Below the pieces are notes generated by a model. It was not told the origin of the DNA, did no database searches, and saw only the letters and a program-made list of their open reading frames with translations. A program made the translations under genes and the position numbers. A stretch of DNA of 64,000 nt, from assembly GCF_014529535.1 (NCBI RefSeq), contig NC_050738.1, forward strand, positions 5,994,140 to 6,058,139. The letters run 5' to 3'. The stretch's first letter is position 1; the number at the start of each line of letters is the position of its first letter. Shown here one piece after another: positions 12,280 through 23,238 of this stretch. The DNA is from Bradysia coprophila (taxonomy: Eukaryota; Arthropoda; Insecta; Diptera; Sciaridae).

Positions 12280-13226
12280 AATTTGAAATTCTTCAGAGGG
12301 ATTCTTTTGAAAAACAGCCTACCGAAATCAGACGCGTTTTCCAGTGGACTTTTTTATATGTGCCTAGAAAGGACTTCGACCCAAGAACCCAAAACCACTT
12401 TCGAAAAAATTCTTCGAAGCTTTTATGGCTGGTGAAAGGTGACTAAAAACCGAAAACTTGCACTTTTCTTACCAAAATTTCTCCAGGTACACGAGCCATA
12501 CATGGTCTTGTGTGATGTCATTAGAAAGGTAATCACATGTACTATTGAGCCGAATAGAGACTCATTGGTTTTAAAATTAATCCACACTGAAATATGTGCA
12601 GTTGAAGTTTTCAACCGAAAACTTGCACTTTTCTTACCAATATTTCTCCAGTTACACGAGCCGTACATGGTGGTGTGGGGTATCATTTGAAAGGTAATTT
12701 TATGTGCTTTTGGGCCAAATAGGGTCTTATGGGGTTTGGATGCATATGCGATGAAATATGAGAAGTTGAAATGTTTAAGTGCCCATATTTCATCGCATAT
12801 ACATCCAAACCCCATAAGACCCTATTTGGCCCAAAAGCACATAAAATTACCTTTCAAATGATACCCCACACGTCCATGTACGGCTCGTTTTCTGTTGAAG
12901 ACTTCAACTGCACAAATTTCAGTGTGGATTAATTTTAAAACCAATGAGTCTCTATTCTGCTCAATAGTACATGTGATTACCTTTCTAATGACACCCCACA
13001 CGACCCTGTACGGCTCGTGTACCTGGAGAAATTTTGGTAAGAAAAGTGCAAATTTTCGGCTTTCGATCACCTTTCACCAGCCATAAAAGCTTCGAAGAAT
13101 TTTTTTGAGAGTGGTTTTGGCTTCTAGGGTCGAAGTCCTTTCTAGGTACCTATAAAAAGTTCCACTAGAAAACACGCCCGATTTCGGTAGGCTGTTTTTC
13201 AAAAGAATCCCTCTCAAGAATTTAAG
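12280..13226. mobile_element. Long fold-back element, copy 1
   Basis: An almost continuous palindrome of about 950 bp: left arm 12286-12760, loop about 12761-12783, right arm 12784-13222. Ends read GAGGGATTCTTTTGAAAAAC then AGCCTACCGAAATC, mirrored on the right. The left arm has an internal duplication of the block with ACTTGCACTTTTCTTACCAA (near 12466 and 12618); the right arm has lost part of it. Open frames inside (up to 130 codons) are consequences of the palindrome and are not genes. Confidence 0.85.
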
Positions 13227-13363
13227 GCCTTCTAAGATTATTACTCTAATCTGAGGACTAGTAAATAATAGCTAATTAGCATTCAGGACTACCACAAACT
13301 AAACTAAACTCAATGCAAATATGGACGGACACAGCTAACGACATTTTTTTATAGTCAAATACG

Positions 13364-13720
13364 CAGAGGGATTCGTTTGAAAAACAACCTACCGAAATCT
13401 GACCCATTTGCTCTGGGATTGATATAGCGTTTGAAAGGTCTTGGTCTGAGAAATTAAAAACCTAAACCTAGACCTCATAAATTTTCCATAGATTTTGGCT
13501 ACTTTCACCCAACGTCCATTTTATCATTTTTTCTAACATAACGTAGCATATGACGTCAGTTTCGACCTTTGAAAAGACCTGCTGCCAGCAACCAAGGTTG
13601 GCTGGAGACTATGCAAAGCTTGATTTTAATTCCTCAGACCAAGACCTTTCAAACGATGTATATCCACCCCAGTCGAAATCGGTCCGATTTCGGTAGGTGG
13701 TTTTTCAAAAGATTCCATCA
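13364..13720. mobile_element. Fold-back element, copy 2 (short)
   Basis: Same terminal motif as copy 1: left GATTCGTTTGAAAAACAACC then TACCGAAATC; right GATTTCGGTAGGTGG then TTTTTCAAAAGATTC. Inner arms share TTTGAAAGGTCTTGGTCTGAG with its reverse complement. About 350 bp, non-coding. Confidence 0.75.
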
Positions 13721-14651
13721 CAAAGTGATGGGGTTTTCTAATAGAAATTAAACCTTTGTCTAGTAACAACTCTTGAAACTCTTGGATCTTGAGATCGGGG
13801 CACTAAAATATCATAAAATTGCATTTTGAGAAGGTCATTTTGTGTCAAACTAATTTTTATGCAAAAGAGGAAGCAATACATTCTAAATACATTCCTAGGC
13901 ACCTCCAACCGCAACAAAGATCTGGTTATGCCAACGTGAAATCAGAGGAGCTAGTGAGCAAAATTGTTTGATACGAATTGTAAATTTACTAAAAAAAAAA
14001 TATCGGGCCCACAATGTCAACCAAACTTATGTCTAAGTCCGCTTTTACTGTTTTACCGGTTGATCTCTTTACACGATCTCACTGCTTATCCGTGCTTATA
14101 TGGTTTTAATACTAACCCAGTTCTATCTACCTCGAGAAATCGCCCGAGAAAATGCAATTTTCAAGTTTCTCCCGAGGTAAATACATCGTTTTCCACAACA
14201 AAGGCCTTCGACGTTTTAGCGGCAGGGAGAAAATGACTCCTTTCTGACCTGCGTTGTGAAAAATAATCATTTTCCCTTATTTGCTTCAAAATTATGTACG
14301 CCCAGTGATGATACAAGAATCGATAGAAACGTTTCACTCTATTTTGAAAGTTGACCTTTCACAGGCGGTAAGCGTTAATGACTGGTATGTTTATCAAATC
14401 TTTTAAACTTTTTTTCGTCCAAGAAATTTACAATACATTTTACTATCAAAGACCAAATAAGCCGCTGAGATTGGTAGTCATTGTCGACAACATATTTCGA
14501 TTCCGTCGTTCTTCAAGTATATGGAAAGCAGCTATTATAAATCAATAGAAGAGACAGAACACTTGCACCACACATCGTTATCTAGAAAGCGATAGTTCGT
14601 ATCGATATTTGATTTATATGAAACTGCGGTCAGTGTAGAGTGTCATTGTCT

Positions 14652-14658
14652 TATAAAA
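14652..14658 (+). promoter_or_regulatory. Candidate TATA box of the small membrane-protein gene
   Basis: TATAAAA about 220 bp upstream of the ATG at 14882. A start site about 30 bp downstream would give a ~200-base leader. Inferred by position only. Confidence 0.35.
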
Positions 14659-14881
14659 TGCAAATGTTAAACCTTATCACGTATTTGTTGCTGGCGTGTA
14701 GTCTCACTTTTTCCATTATTCTGCAAACTAGTGCACTCGCGAGCAAATACTTTCCTTAATTATTGGTAGATTCTTTGAACCAATATTTTTCGTTAATTTA
14801 ATTTGAGTTTCATTTCCAAATTTACGTGTAGTGTGCTTTCTATTACGGTCCTGCTACAATTTACGATACAATTGAGTATAA

Positions 14882-15244
14882 ATGGCATCCCGGATTGAAG
14901 CAATTGGACTCATTCACGAACAAAACGAAGAGTTGACTAGCGACTTGTATGAAAAACATGAATCACTTGGGTTATGTGAGACCACGCTGATGGTATTTAT
15001 CATGAGCATTTGCTACTTTTTTGCGATTTTCCTGTTTATTGTTTCGTCACTAAGTACTATTTTCGTCGTCATTTGTATTCTTATTGCTGCTGTGCTGTAT
15101 TTTGTTGTTTTTATCGCTTTTCGTTTGTTTTGCATAAGCTTAAAATGCATCGTACTCAACGTCTTCAAAGTGGTCGTATCCGTTTTGGTTGAATTTGTAA
15201 CGATGTTTCAAAGAACGTCCAACATACGTAACGATTCCAGATGA
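14882..15244 (+). CDS. Small multi-pass membrane protein, unknown family
   Basis: A 120-residue frame not matching any family I recognise. Residues 1-33 are hydrophilic with many acidic residues (EQNEELTSDLYEKHE). Residues about 34-56, 57-83 and 86-108 are strongly hydrophobic, suggesting two or three membrane spans, and the tail is polar and basic (RTSNIRNDSR). Supporting a real gene: ATG context ATAAATGG with A at -3 and G at +4, a TATAAAA about 220 bp upstream, and AATAAA at about 15315, about 70 bp after the stop. The sequence lies between two fold-back elements. It could be a lineage-specific gene or a chance frame; no homology is claimed. Confidence 0.45.
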   Translation: MASRIEAIGLIHEQNEELTSDLYEKHESLGLCETTLMVFIMSICYFFAIFLFIVSSLSTIFVVICILIAAVLYFVVFIAFRLFCISLKCIVLNVFKVVVSVLVEFVTMFQRTSNIRNDSR

Positions 15245-15312
15245 ATGTTCAGCTGAATCGGTAAATTAGAATTAACCTCTATGGAATTTAACCATAACTT
15301 CAGTTTGAATGT

Positions 15313-15320
15313 AAATAAAA
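15313..15320 (+). terminator. Poly(A) signal candidate
   Basis: AATAAA within GTAAATAAAAAAG, about 70 bp downstream of the 15244 stop, followed by a T/G-rich stretch (CTCTTTGTGATT). Consistent with a compact single-exon gene upstream. Confidence 0.4.
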
Positions 15321-15420
15321 AAGTCGCTCTTTGTGATTAAAATATTTTAAAAACAGAGACCCCTGGTATCCAAATACAAAATCGCATGCAAACCGTCTCA
15401 TCTATGTTCATTTTAATTCT

Positions 15421-16155
15421 GAGCGATTTTTGCGAAAAACAGCCTATACCGAAATCTGACCGAATTTTTAGTGGAACCATTTTTATGGGCCAAGACAGAT
15501 ATTAAATCCTAGAATCCAAAACCAAAACCCATGTCGTCAGAGGGAGGTGACCGAAAATCGAAAATTACAATTTTTTTACCTGTTTTTCTCAAAGGACATG
15601 GATGGTCTTGGTATTTAATAACTGAGGTCATATAGTTACAGGCCAACAAAGGGTATGTGGGTTGTCGAGTGAGAAATATTATTTTAAAAATGACGATTTT
15701 AGACTAAAATGGGTGAACTTTGTAGGGTGTTGTAGCTCTGCTAAAGCTTCTTTCCATTTAAGAAAAACGTCAGCCCATAAAAAAAAACTTTTCTAACTCG
15801 TTTCTCTAGGAATAACGGGAATTACTACTATTGATGTATATGAGGTATCATTAGAAACCTGAGACAGATTACTGAATGGACAGAAGTTTTCCTTGTATCG
15901 AATGTTTTTAGGAGAGGTGTATGACCTGTGACTACATGGCCTCAGCTGTTCAATGATCCTATGGTTGGCCGTGTCCCTTGTCACCTGTGGGAGAAAAACA
16001 ATTAAGAAAATTGTATTTCCCACTGACGAAACTACGGTCGAAAAAAAAATGAAACTAAGGCTTTGATTCAAGGGTTCATTTCCTGTCTAGGCATATAAAA
16101 ATGATTCCGCTAAAAAATCGGTCCCATTTCGGTGGACTATTTTTCAAAAGAATAT
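15421..16155. mobile_element. Fold-back element, copy 3
   Basis: Left end GCGAAAAACAGCC then ACCGAAATCTGACCG; right end CGGTCCCATTTCGGTGG then CTATTTTTCAAAAGAAT. Next to the ends, TAGTGGAACCATTTTTATG on the left mirrors CATATAAAAATGATTCCGCT on the right. Interior differs from copies 1 and 2. Confidence 0.65.
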
Positions 16156-16795
16156 GAAATGTTCGGTGTACCAGGTCAAAGATGTTTCTTTTTCAACAGA
16201 TCAACCTCTGTAAAGTTCAAATGTGCATGCCACATTAAGTGCACACAAAGGCGTAAAAATGAAATATTCCAAAAGATTTCAAATTTATGTAAAATGTATG
16301 CAACCGAAGATTAACATATTTCAAACAGCCGGTCGGAACAATAAATCTATAAAACAAAAATATTTATACGCTAAATATGTTTTTGACTTCGTCTGTGTAT
16401 TGTTACACCCAATGCTCATCAAAAAGGAAACTACCGCACTACATGCCAGACAGTTTGGCAACAAAATGTCATGCATAAAACAACACATTGTAACATAACA
16501 AAAATGTTGTAAATATGTTGTTTCCGGTACATTAATAACATACCGATTCCATCATCAAATTTCGTTAAGTTTGGAAAAAATCTGTATCGCACATTTTGGT
16601 AGCGAGGTGACTGATCCGTTTGGGTTTTTTATTCAATCATTTTTACAAAGAATATGTTCGGTTAGGTCAACAACATTTATTACTTTACAATCATAAGTTA
16701 GTTATGTTGGTTCTCATTTCGCCTATAAAATCAGAACTCCAACGTAACAGAGAGGTTTTCATCGAAATCCAGAATATTGTTTAGATTGTATGGAC

Positions 16796-17010
16796 GGCTG
16801 TTAGCTGTTATAGACAACGACAGGAAGAATAAACGACAAGCTCTGCCTAATTAGGTCTTATATAGCAAAAAGCATGTTCAAAACAAATGAAGTAACAGAT
16901 TTCTGAAATCAATCTCTGAAAATCTTCGATCAAATGAAGTAATAGTTTGAATAGTAACACGGTTAATATGCTTGCCATTTGTGACAGGTTAAATCTGTTA
17001 CTTATTTCGT
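16796..17010 (+). repeat. Dispersed ~215-bp repeat family, copy 2
   Basis: Begins GCTGTTATAGACAACGACAG and AATAAACGACAAGCTCTG, and ends ATATGCTTGCC, CAGGTTAAATCTGTTACTTA. Same order of blocks as the minus-strand copy in GlyP intron 1. Confidence 0.6.
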
Positions 17011-17090
17011 TTTTACAAATATTTTACTTCATGCCCCATGCGAAAGTTGATCATTACATAGCAATTTCCCCCTGCGAAAATGATCCGCTA

Positions 17091-17214
17091 CAGTGAACGA
17101 CATCTCAAATGTCTCACTGTCAAATTTTTCTGAGAATTTTATTGTGTCATTGCAAATTCACAATGACATTCGCTGAAAAAAATGACAGTGAGACATTTAA
17201 GATGTCGTTCACTG
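17091..17214. mobile_element. TA-flanked MITE (Tc1/mariner-like)
   Basis: 124 bp with about 35-bp terminal inverted repeats beginning CAGTGAACGACATCT and flanked by TA on both sides (17089-17090, 17215-17216). CAGT ends and TA duplication fit Tc1/mariner-derived MITEs. Non-coding. Confidence 0.7.
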
Positions 17215-17302
17215 TACATGTGGTCTCTTAATTTCGGTCCTTTTTTTATTTCCTAAATGGAAATCAACTTTCGCATGACGCAGGTAGTAAAACAAGAATG
17301 CG

Positions 17303-17528
17303 TTGGATGCTGCTACGTGCTACACTACTTTGGAAACAACTTTGTGATACTCATTTGTGTGTTTTTGAGCAACTTGCTTCGGCTCTTCGGCAACTGTTTT
17401 TCGAAAAGTGTAGAGTTTGTATATCCGAACCGAAGGCGAGTTGCCGAAGTTTGTTGCTCAAAAAGACATCACTGAGTTTGCGAGTATCACAGAGTTATTA
17501 CCTCATGAATTACTTTCGCAGCATCCAA
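17303..17528. mobile_element. Inverted-repeat element, TTGGATGCTGC family, copy 1
   Basis: Ends TTGGATGCTGC and GCAGCATCCAA. Near the centre it has GAGTTTGTATATCCGAACC and GAAGGCGAG, shared with the copy at 19804-20078. Arms also mirror GAGCAACTTGC with TTGTTGCTC. Confidence 0.65.
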
Positions 17529-18457
17529 ATGAAAAAAGCGATGTGGGAGGCCTGAATACCTAATTGAGAAATGGGTGTATTGCAATTATTTGCGATATAG
17601 ATGTAAAATGCCTAGTCATATATGCTCGTCAAGTTATTAGAATACTGCAGAGTTAGCATATAATTTACGCTAGGCGTCAATGGCTCTTGGAATGATGATG
17701 TTATCGCAATGTTTGCATGATACAGCGTCGAACACAATTTTACATGGGACCTCTAGTCTGGAATTTCCAGAATGCTTATTTGTATTTTCATTCGTTGTCG
17801 TGACGATATTGCAATGTTGCGGAGAAATAGTTGTAAATGGAGAACAGTCTGACCCCTTGAGTCTATGGGTTTTTTTGGCTAATTTAAATTTTGAATGAAG
17901 TGGTTTGTTCGAGTGAAATAAGCCAGATGGTGGTGAAAATAGTCGAGCAGTTGGGATGTACTCTTTGTTTGCAATTCGACTACGATTTTAAAATTACTGC
18001 GAATAATTAAATAAAATTGTAGCTTGATAAGGAATATGATACGAGTTCAGACATGTTGAGGAATATCCTTTCATTTAAACGGAAATGAAGTGTTATCTCT
18101 GTCTTGTTGAACGTTTGTTGAAAATTTTTACGACTTTAAAACTCAACGAAATTTTATTGTGCTTTTATTGGATGAGCCTGTTTGTCATGATATAGACAAT
18201 GTTCACATAACATTCTAATAGTTATTTACGAGCGACAAAGAAAATCAGGTACGAATAGGTTATACGTGTTAAAACCGTAATGTCGACCTGAATAGAGGAA
18301 CTGAAACGCCGTTTTCATTTTGATGTGGGCAGATCTACCCGTGTAATTATCATTAGAAGAGTGTAAACTTTGCAAAAATATCAACGCTAAACAAATTTCA
18401 AAATTTCGTAAAATTTCACTAAAACTACAATCACCCAACTTAGCCAATCACAGTCCC

Positions 18458-19270
18458 TTATGCTGACTCTTTGCCCATTTTGTTAAGGTCACCGTTGCTT
18501 ACAATTTCCACATTACTGTCACCCGTTTTCGGCCTGAAACAATTGTCAACAATGGCTTTCGATAACAAGGGCACCTCTATACTAAACCATCGGCCAAAAT
18601 CTATAAATTTAGCCACTGCCTGTAGTATCGGTTCCAGAGTTCTGTGCTCCACTCTATCAACCAGTAAAAGACCAGGGCGGTATATCGACAGTCGGTCGAA
18701 TCCCAATTCAGAAACATCATGATCGGCTTGTCCCTTAGTTTTCATGTATAGGAAATGTGAATCTTTGTTTGCACCGCCACTGCTTACAAGATGGAAATGC
18801 TTGCATCCACCTTCTTTGGCCAATTTGGCTGATTCCACCACATAATCGTGATCGACGCGATAAAATCCTGCTGCACCAGCTTTAGCTCGGGTGGTTCCCA
18901 GTGCTGAAAAGCCAACTTGATGTCCCTTAAATGCGTCAACGGATTCAGACAGTTTTTCGTAGTCGACGAGCTTTTGTTCGATTTTCCGATAGTTTTCATC
19001 CGTCTCAGACGATGGTAGATCTAGTTCTCGGCGAACAATCAGTGTGACTTTTGCGAATTGAGAACGTTTTACCAGTTCCTTTACGATAGCCTTACCAACC
19101 TCGCCCGAAGCACCAATAACGATGGCGTTAAGCTTCGATTCCATTTGGAGTTGGTCGTTTATGGGATGATAGTTTACTGTGTCGGATTGGAAAGGTTGTG
19201 AAAACCAGAAATAAATAGCTGCTACGATGACAATCGATGACAAAATAGGATGACTGGTGAATTCTGGCAT
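18458..19270 (-). CDS. HTATIP2/TIP30-like NAD(P)-binding oxidoreductase
   Basis: Single-exon frame of 270 residues. An N-terminal hydrophobic segment (about residues 8-24) suggests a membrane anchor. Residues 43-60 start the Rossmann fold with GASGEVG at 53-59, the dinucleotide-binding glycine motif. FSALGTTRAKAGAAGFYRVD (about 121-140) and LVSSGGANKDSHFLYMKTKG (about 161-180) are the family's central blocks; Tyr175 and Lys179 form the YxxxK pair and a serine of SSGG is nearby. This is the atypical SDR group of HTATIP2 (TIP30/CC3), linked in mammals to transcription and endosomal trafficking; the substrate is not known here. A shorter product could start at Met43. A likely poly(A) signal on this strand lies near 18150. 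Confidence 0.9.
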   Translation of the reverse strand: MPEFTSHPILSSIVIVAAIYFWFSQPFQSDTVNYHPINDQLQMESKLNAIVIGASGEVGKAIVKELVKRSQFAKVTLIVRRELDLPSSETDENYRKIEQKLVDYEKLSESVDAFKGHQVGFSALGTTRAKAGAAGFYRVDHDYVVESAKLAKEGGCKHFHLVSSGGANKDSHFLYMKTKGQADHDVSELGFDRLSIYRPGLLLVDRVEHRTLEPILQAVAKFIDFGRWFSIEVPLLSKAIVDNCFRPKTGDSNVEIVSNGDLNKMGKESA

Positions 19271-19803
19271 CTAATGTCCTGGAACTGAACGATTTAATTT
19301 GTCTTTATCGTTAGAAGAAAAGATATTTGTTCGTTTCACTTACTGAGCTCAATTTACTGTCCGATTTAATGTGACTTTTATCTCTTTGAGGCTCAAAGGT
19401 TCGAAACAAATCTGGCCAAAACAACACGAAGTTTTACGAACTAAACAAAATATATATCGAAGTGTCATCTTTGACAATCGAAGGTTGGTTGCGTTCATAT
19501 TATATTGATGTGTTCTCTACTTTGCACGTAATTCAAAAGTTTAATAATGTTGGTAGAACAAATCATTGATTTATTGGAAGTAGACTTCAAATTTTTCATC
19601 TGTTATCGACAACGACAGCAATAATAAACGACAAGCTCTGACCAATTATCAAAGTAATTATAAAGTTCTTTGATAATTGGGTATTGATTTAGTTGTGTGT
19701 TGCTGATGATGAAAGATAGATCTTTCGAAATGCATGCGACTTAAAAAAAATTTAATTTTATTAATAAATTAAAAGTTCACCAGTGGAATCAATAATAGTA
19801 GAT

Positions 19804-20078
19804 TACATTGGATGCTGCGGAGGTAGTTCATTACATGAGGGATCAATTTTGTGATACGAGCCGAACTCACAATCACAAGTGTGGTTATAAGCAACAAGCT
19901 TTGGAAACGGTTATTTTGACAAGTCTAGAGTTTGCATATCCGAGCCGAAGGCGAGGTATGCAACTACACGAGTCAAAATAACCGTTTCCAAAGAGAGTTG
20001 CTTAAAACCACACGACTGAGATCGCGAGTTCACAAAATTGATTCCGAGTGTAATGAACTACCAAGCAGCATCCAATGT
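19804..20078. mobile_element. Inverted-repeat element, TTGGATGCTGC family, copy 2
   Basis: Perfect 15-bp terminal inverted repeats TACATTGGATGCTGC. Long inner arms mirror GGAAACGGTTATTTTGAC with GTCAAAATAACCGTTTCC around a centre containing TTTGCATATCCGAGCCGAAGG. Shares ends and centre with 17303-17528. Confidence 0.75.
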
Positions 20079-20857
20079 ATGCTGTTTTATTGCCTATCCA
20101 CCCGGAATATTGTTGTTACGAGTACATTTTCCCACCCAAGGACCTGATAGTTCAAAACCAAAAGTGTTCCTGGAACACTGTTCCAGTAGACAACTGGCAG
20201 ACTCTCGAATATCAAAAGATTATTCTAAATTAATGCAAAATTTCACATCATTTATGTCGCGCTATTTCATTCACTGCCAGACTAATACTAAACATAAAAA
20301 CTACCGATACAACAAAACCAACAAAAATATCTGTTGTTGCATTGAAACCTTTAAAAACGAATCTAGTCTGCTGATGAAATCGGCTCACACTTCTTCATTA
20401 TATCAATCCCGAAAGCATCACTGGCAACACTACTGTTTTGGTGACATGTTGACAAACTACTTCGACTGTTTTGTTTATGTGAAGTGCTAGATTCATATTT
20501 TGCGTAATATTTGTCGATTTTGGTGGTGTTTCAATAAATTTTGCTGTGAAGTGAAGTGAATATATGACACAAAAGTAAAAGTGTTAAGTGTTTTTGAAAA
20601 TAAGTGAAAAATGCAAAAAGAAAATTGTTTGGGTGTTCGTCGAAGTTGAAAAAATCTAGAAAAAGCTATAGACAAAATGGCCGTCACTTTTATTTTTGTG
20701 TTTTTTATTTCATTTTTTTTCGAAAGTTTTTAATGATTTTGCTTAGATTGGTGTGCACTTAATTCAAGTGACAAAGTTTGTGATATAAAAACTAAAATAA
20801 CATCGCGAGTATTGTTTCGATTTCAGTGTTAAAAATATTTCATGTGATACATTTTTA

Positions 20858-20915
20858 CTGATAAGTAATGAAAATCTGCTGGTATGTAATGAAAATCTCC
20901 TGATATGTAATGAAT
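20858..20915 (+). repeat. 21-bp tandem repeat, three units
   Basis: GTAATGAAAATCT-type units with GTAATG starting at 20865, 20886 and 20907, period 21. Non-coding. Confidence 0.6.
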
Positions 20916-21239
20916 TTTCATATGAATATTCCTTCACTTGTGATGTAATGAAAAAGTTCCCATATGTAACGACCGCTTTCCGCGGGTGGTAAATGTACGT
21001 GTAATAACAATATTCCGGGTAGATAGGCAATAAAGTAGTTTTATTTATTTCCCCAGTAATTTGATTACGATTCCACGTTTAAGATTCTTGTTAAGTTTAT
21101 TTTATTAGAGTTTCCTTAACCAGTCCTACCCAGTTGTCCCTTTATGCTTTCCACATGATCATGAACTTTATTTTTTAAATATTGTAATATTTTACAAAAT
21201 AAAAGGCCACCTCAATTTTTCTCGTAATTTAGGCCCTCT

Positions 21240-21330
21240 CGTTTTTGTGTGTTTTTATTGACCTCGGCTTCGCCTTGGACCAACAAAACTCACACGAAAA
21301 CTTCATCTTTTTATCCCTAGTTATGTAAAA
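21240..21330 (+). repeat. Dispersed repeat fragment shared with 52.4 kb
   Basis: GTGTTTTTATTGACCTCGGC, then CAACAAAACTCACACGAAAAC and CATCTTTTTATC, match in order the block at 52438-52515. Both contain a short dyad around the CTCGGC-TTCGCC-like centre. Confidence 0.5.
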
Positions 21331-21619
21331 GACTATTTTAGGCGCGCTAAGGGAATCGAAAATAGTTATTTGCTCAGCTCAGTCGCGAAAAGCTTTAACT
21401 CGGTGATTAATTTTATCATCAGACAAAAGATGAATATTGTTACTCGAGGCTGCAGGTGACACATCTTCATCTAGTGTCTAAAATGATTTATCGTTTGGTA
21501 ACATCGAGCGATTAGTGCGTTTTTAGCTTCGCAATCAGTTTTTTTTAAGTCGGCAAAGGTACAGACAAGTCACACAACTTTTACTTGGTACGTTAGCATC
21601 GCTTTGACCATACATACCA

Positions 21620-22735
21620 GTCAGAGGCACTGAAATTGCATCATGATTGATGATTCAGCTGTTTTTCAGCTGATCCACACATACAATCAAAACTGTTTAT
21701 ACTTTTTATACGATTGAAGCTGCTACACGCACACGCGTGGTAGTGGTTCACCCAGAAAAATAAACTTCAGACAATACTTCGAGTATGTGTAAAATTCATC
21801 GGTACGGTGTAATATACATCATTGACGTATATGATACATGGACAATGTTTTCTATACGTGGGACACGTTGAAAACGTAGTTACGTATTTCGGTTGTCATA
21901 TTTGAATATTCATGTGTTACGTATTGTGGTGATGTACGTGGAATGTGAATAACTTACGAGTGGTACGGAAGTTAAACGCACACCACGTATGTTAAACGTA
22001 TATAGTGGATGTTGGTCTTAAACATTGAACTTGGATCATGTTTATATTTCTTAACACGAAAAAGATAAATGACAAATTGTTTTTAGTAAATTAGAGGAAT
22101 TCTCGTCAAAATACTTTCATTTTTTATGAAGTAGTTTTATTTCGTAATCATATCAGAAAGTTGTTAAGTTAAAATTATCTGAAATTGATTATAAGTATTT
22201 TAATAATCCACAACTATATCTTGTCATCAAGCCGAATTATGTTAAAAAACGACATATCATTATTCATGTACTCGGCGTAACTTATACACCACACACGTAT
22301 ATGGCTTCCAAAGTACGTTTCAACAATAAGAAATGTCAACCAACACTACTGTATTTCAACATTAGAAAGATCGTTGGCTTAAGATCCAGAGGTCACCGGT
22401 TCAAATACCGAAGAAGTCGATTTTTAATTTGAAGCATCTGTTACCAATAGCTGCTAAAATGTATAGTAACTACTACAAACTGTTAATATGGTGTCTACGG
22501 TGAATTCAATAAAATTCATATTTTTAAATCTTTGTCAAAAGAGAAATACGTCTCCCACGTATTATATACGAGTCGGCTGTATAACTACCATACCACACTT
22601 TTTAACAGGGGGCACGAATGATATACGTAGGAAATTTCGCTCAGTGTAAAACCGTATAAAGGCGTATAAAGTTTTGATTGTGTGGATCAGCTGAAAAACA
22701 GGTAAAGCAAATTCATGCTGAAATTTCACTGCCAA
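21620..22735. mobile_element. Composite fold-back element enclosing a tRNA-like sequence
   Basis: Left arm about 21620-21715 and right arm about 22640-22735 are imperfect reverse complements; both contain CTGTTTTTCAGCTGATCCACACA or its complement, next to AATCAAAACT and TATACG blocks. The ~900-bp interior is rich in ACGTAT words (21800-22000) and contains a tRNA-Leu-like stretch at 22361-22412. No transposase frame. Confidence 0.6.
22361..22412 (+). other. Degenerate tRNA-Leu(TAA)-like sequence / Pol III B-box
   Basis: TCGTTGGCTTAAGATCCAGA resembles the anticodon arm of eukaryotic tRNA-Leu(TAA), with the loop CTTAAGA centred on TAA. GGTTCAAATACC follows at a suitable spacing and matches the B box / T-arm consensus. 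The acceptor stem and D arm are not intact, so this is a pseudo-tRNA or the head of a tRNA-derived SINE, not a working tRNA. Confidence 0.4.
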
Positions 22736-23238
22736 TAACTGTACTAAATCCTGTAAATCTAGTTCCATCTGATATCTAGAACGGAAAGTTCTTATCAGGT
22801 CACTAAAAAAAACCCAGTGAAGCTGCACGATTGATTTGTATATTTAACCTTTAGAATAAAGCGACCTAAAGCGTTCATTTTTAACCGGAATTTGACCCAA
22901 TTTTGAGCCTAACGAATTCGTGATTTCATGAGTTACAAACACTGATATTGTTTACAAATTCTGACTAAAATTTCCCATACATTTTCCACGTCACTGAAAA
23001 ATAATTTCCATGAGTCATCAAAATTCAAAACATCTCTCAGATCGAAACAGTGACAGAAAGCGGGCTTTATTTAATAAAGCTGTGCATTCAAAAGCTTTTT
23101 CGTTATTTTGAGCGATAGGTTGAGAAAACATTTGTTTTTAATTTTACGACGTGACTCAGCTACATTCATACAATGAGAATTCTTAGAAAAAAGAAATCTA
23201 AAAAATTTTCATATTTGCTGTGTGATTAACCTTATTAG

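Larger units (their letters stand above)
11471..14881. other. GlyP 3' UTR, then fold-back repeats
   Basis: The first ~330 bp are the GlyP 3' UTR, with a poly(A) signal near 11779. The rest contains two fold-back elements (12280-13226, 13364-13720), a short dyad with ACCTCGAGAAA and TTTCTCCCGAGGT (about 14130-14176), and the promoter region of the small membrane-protein gene. Confidence 0.6.
15245..18457. other. Repeat-rich intergenic stretch
   Basis: Holds fold-back copy 3 (15421-16155), a dispersed repeat (16796-17010), a TA-flanked MITE (17091-17214) and a TTGGATGCTGC-ended element (17303-17528). From about 18145 it includes the likely 3' UTR of the minus-strand HTATIP2-like gene: TTTATT at 18152 and 18163 reads AATAAA on that strand. 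No other gene recognised. Confidence 0.55.

Noticed and set aside
12423-13086. Overlapping 60-130 codon frames on both strands
   Set aside because: They lie in the arms of a ~950-bp palindrome and mirror each other; no domain.
20038-20490. 150-codon plus-strand frame
   Set aside because: Begins inside an inverted-repeat element and has low-complexity Asn/Lys/Cys-rich sequence without domain or signals.
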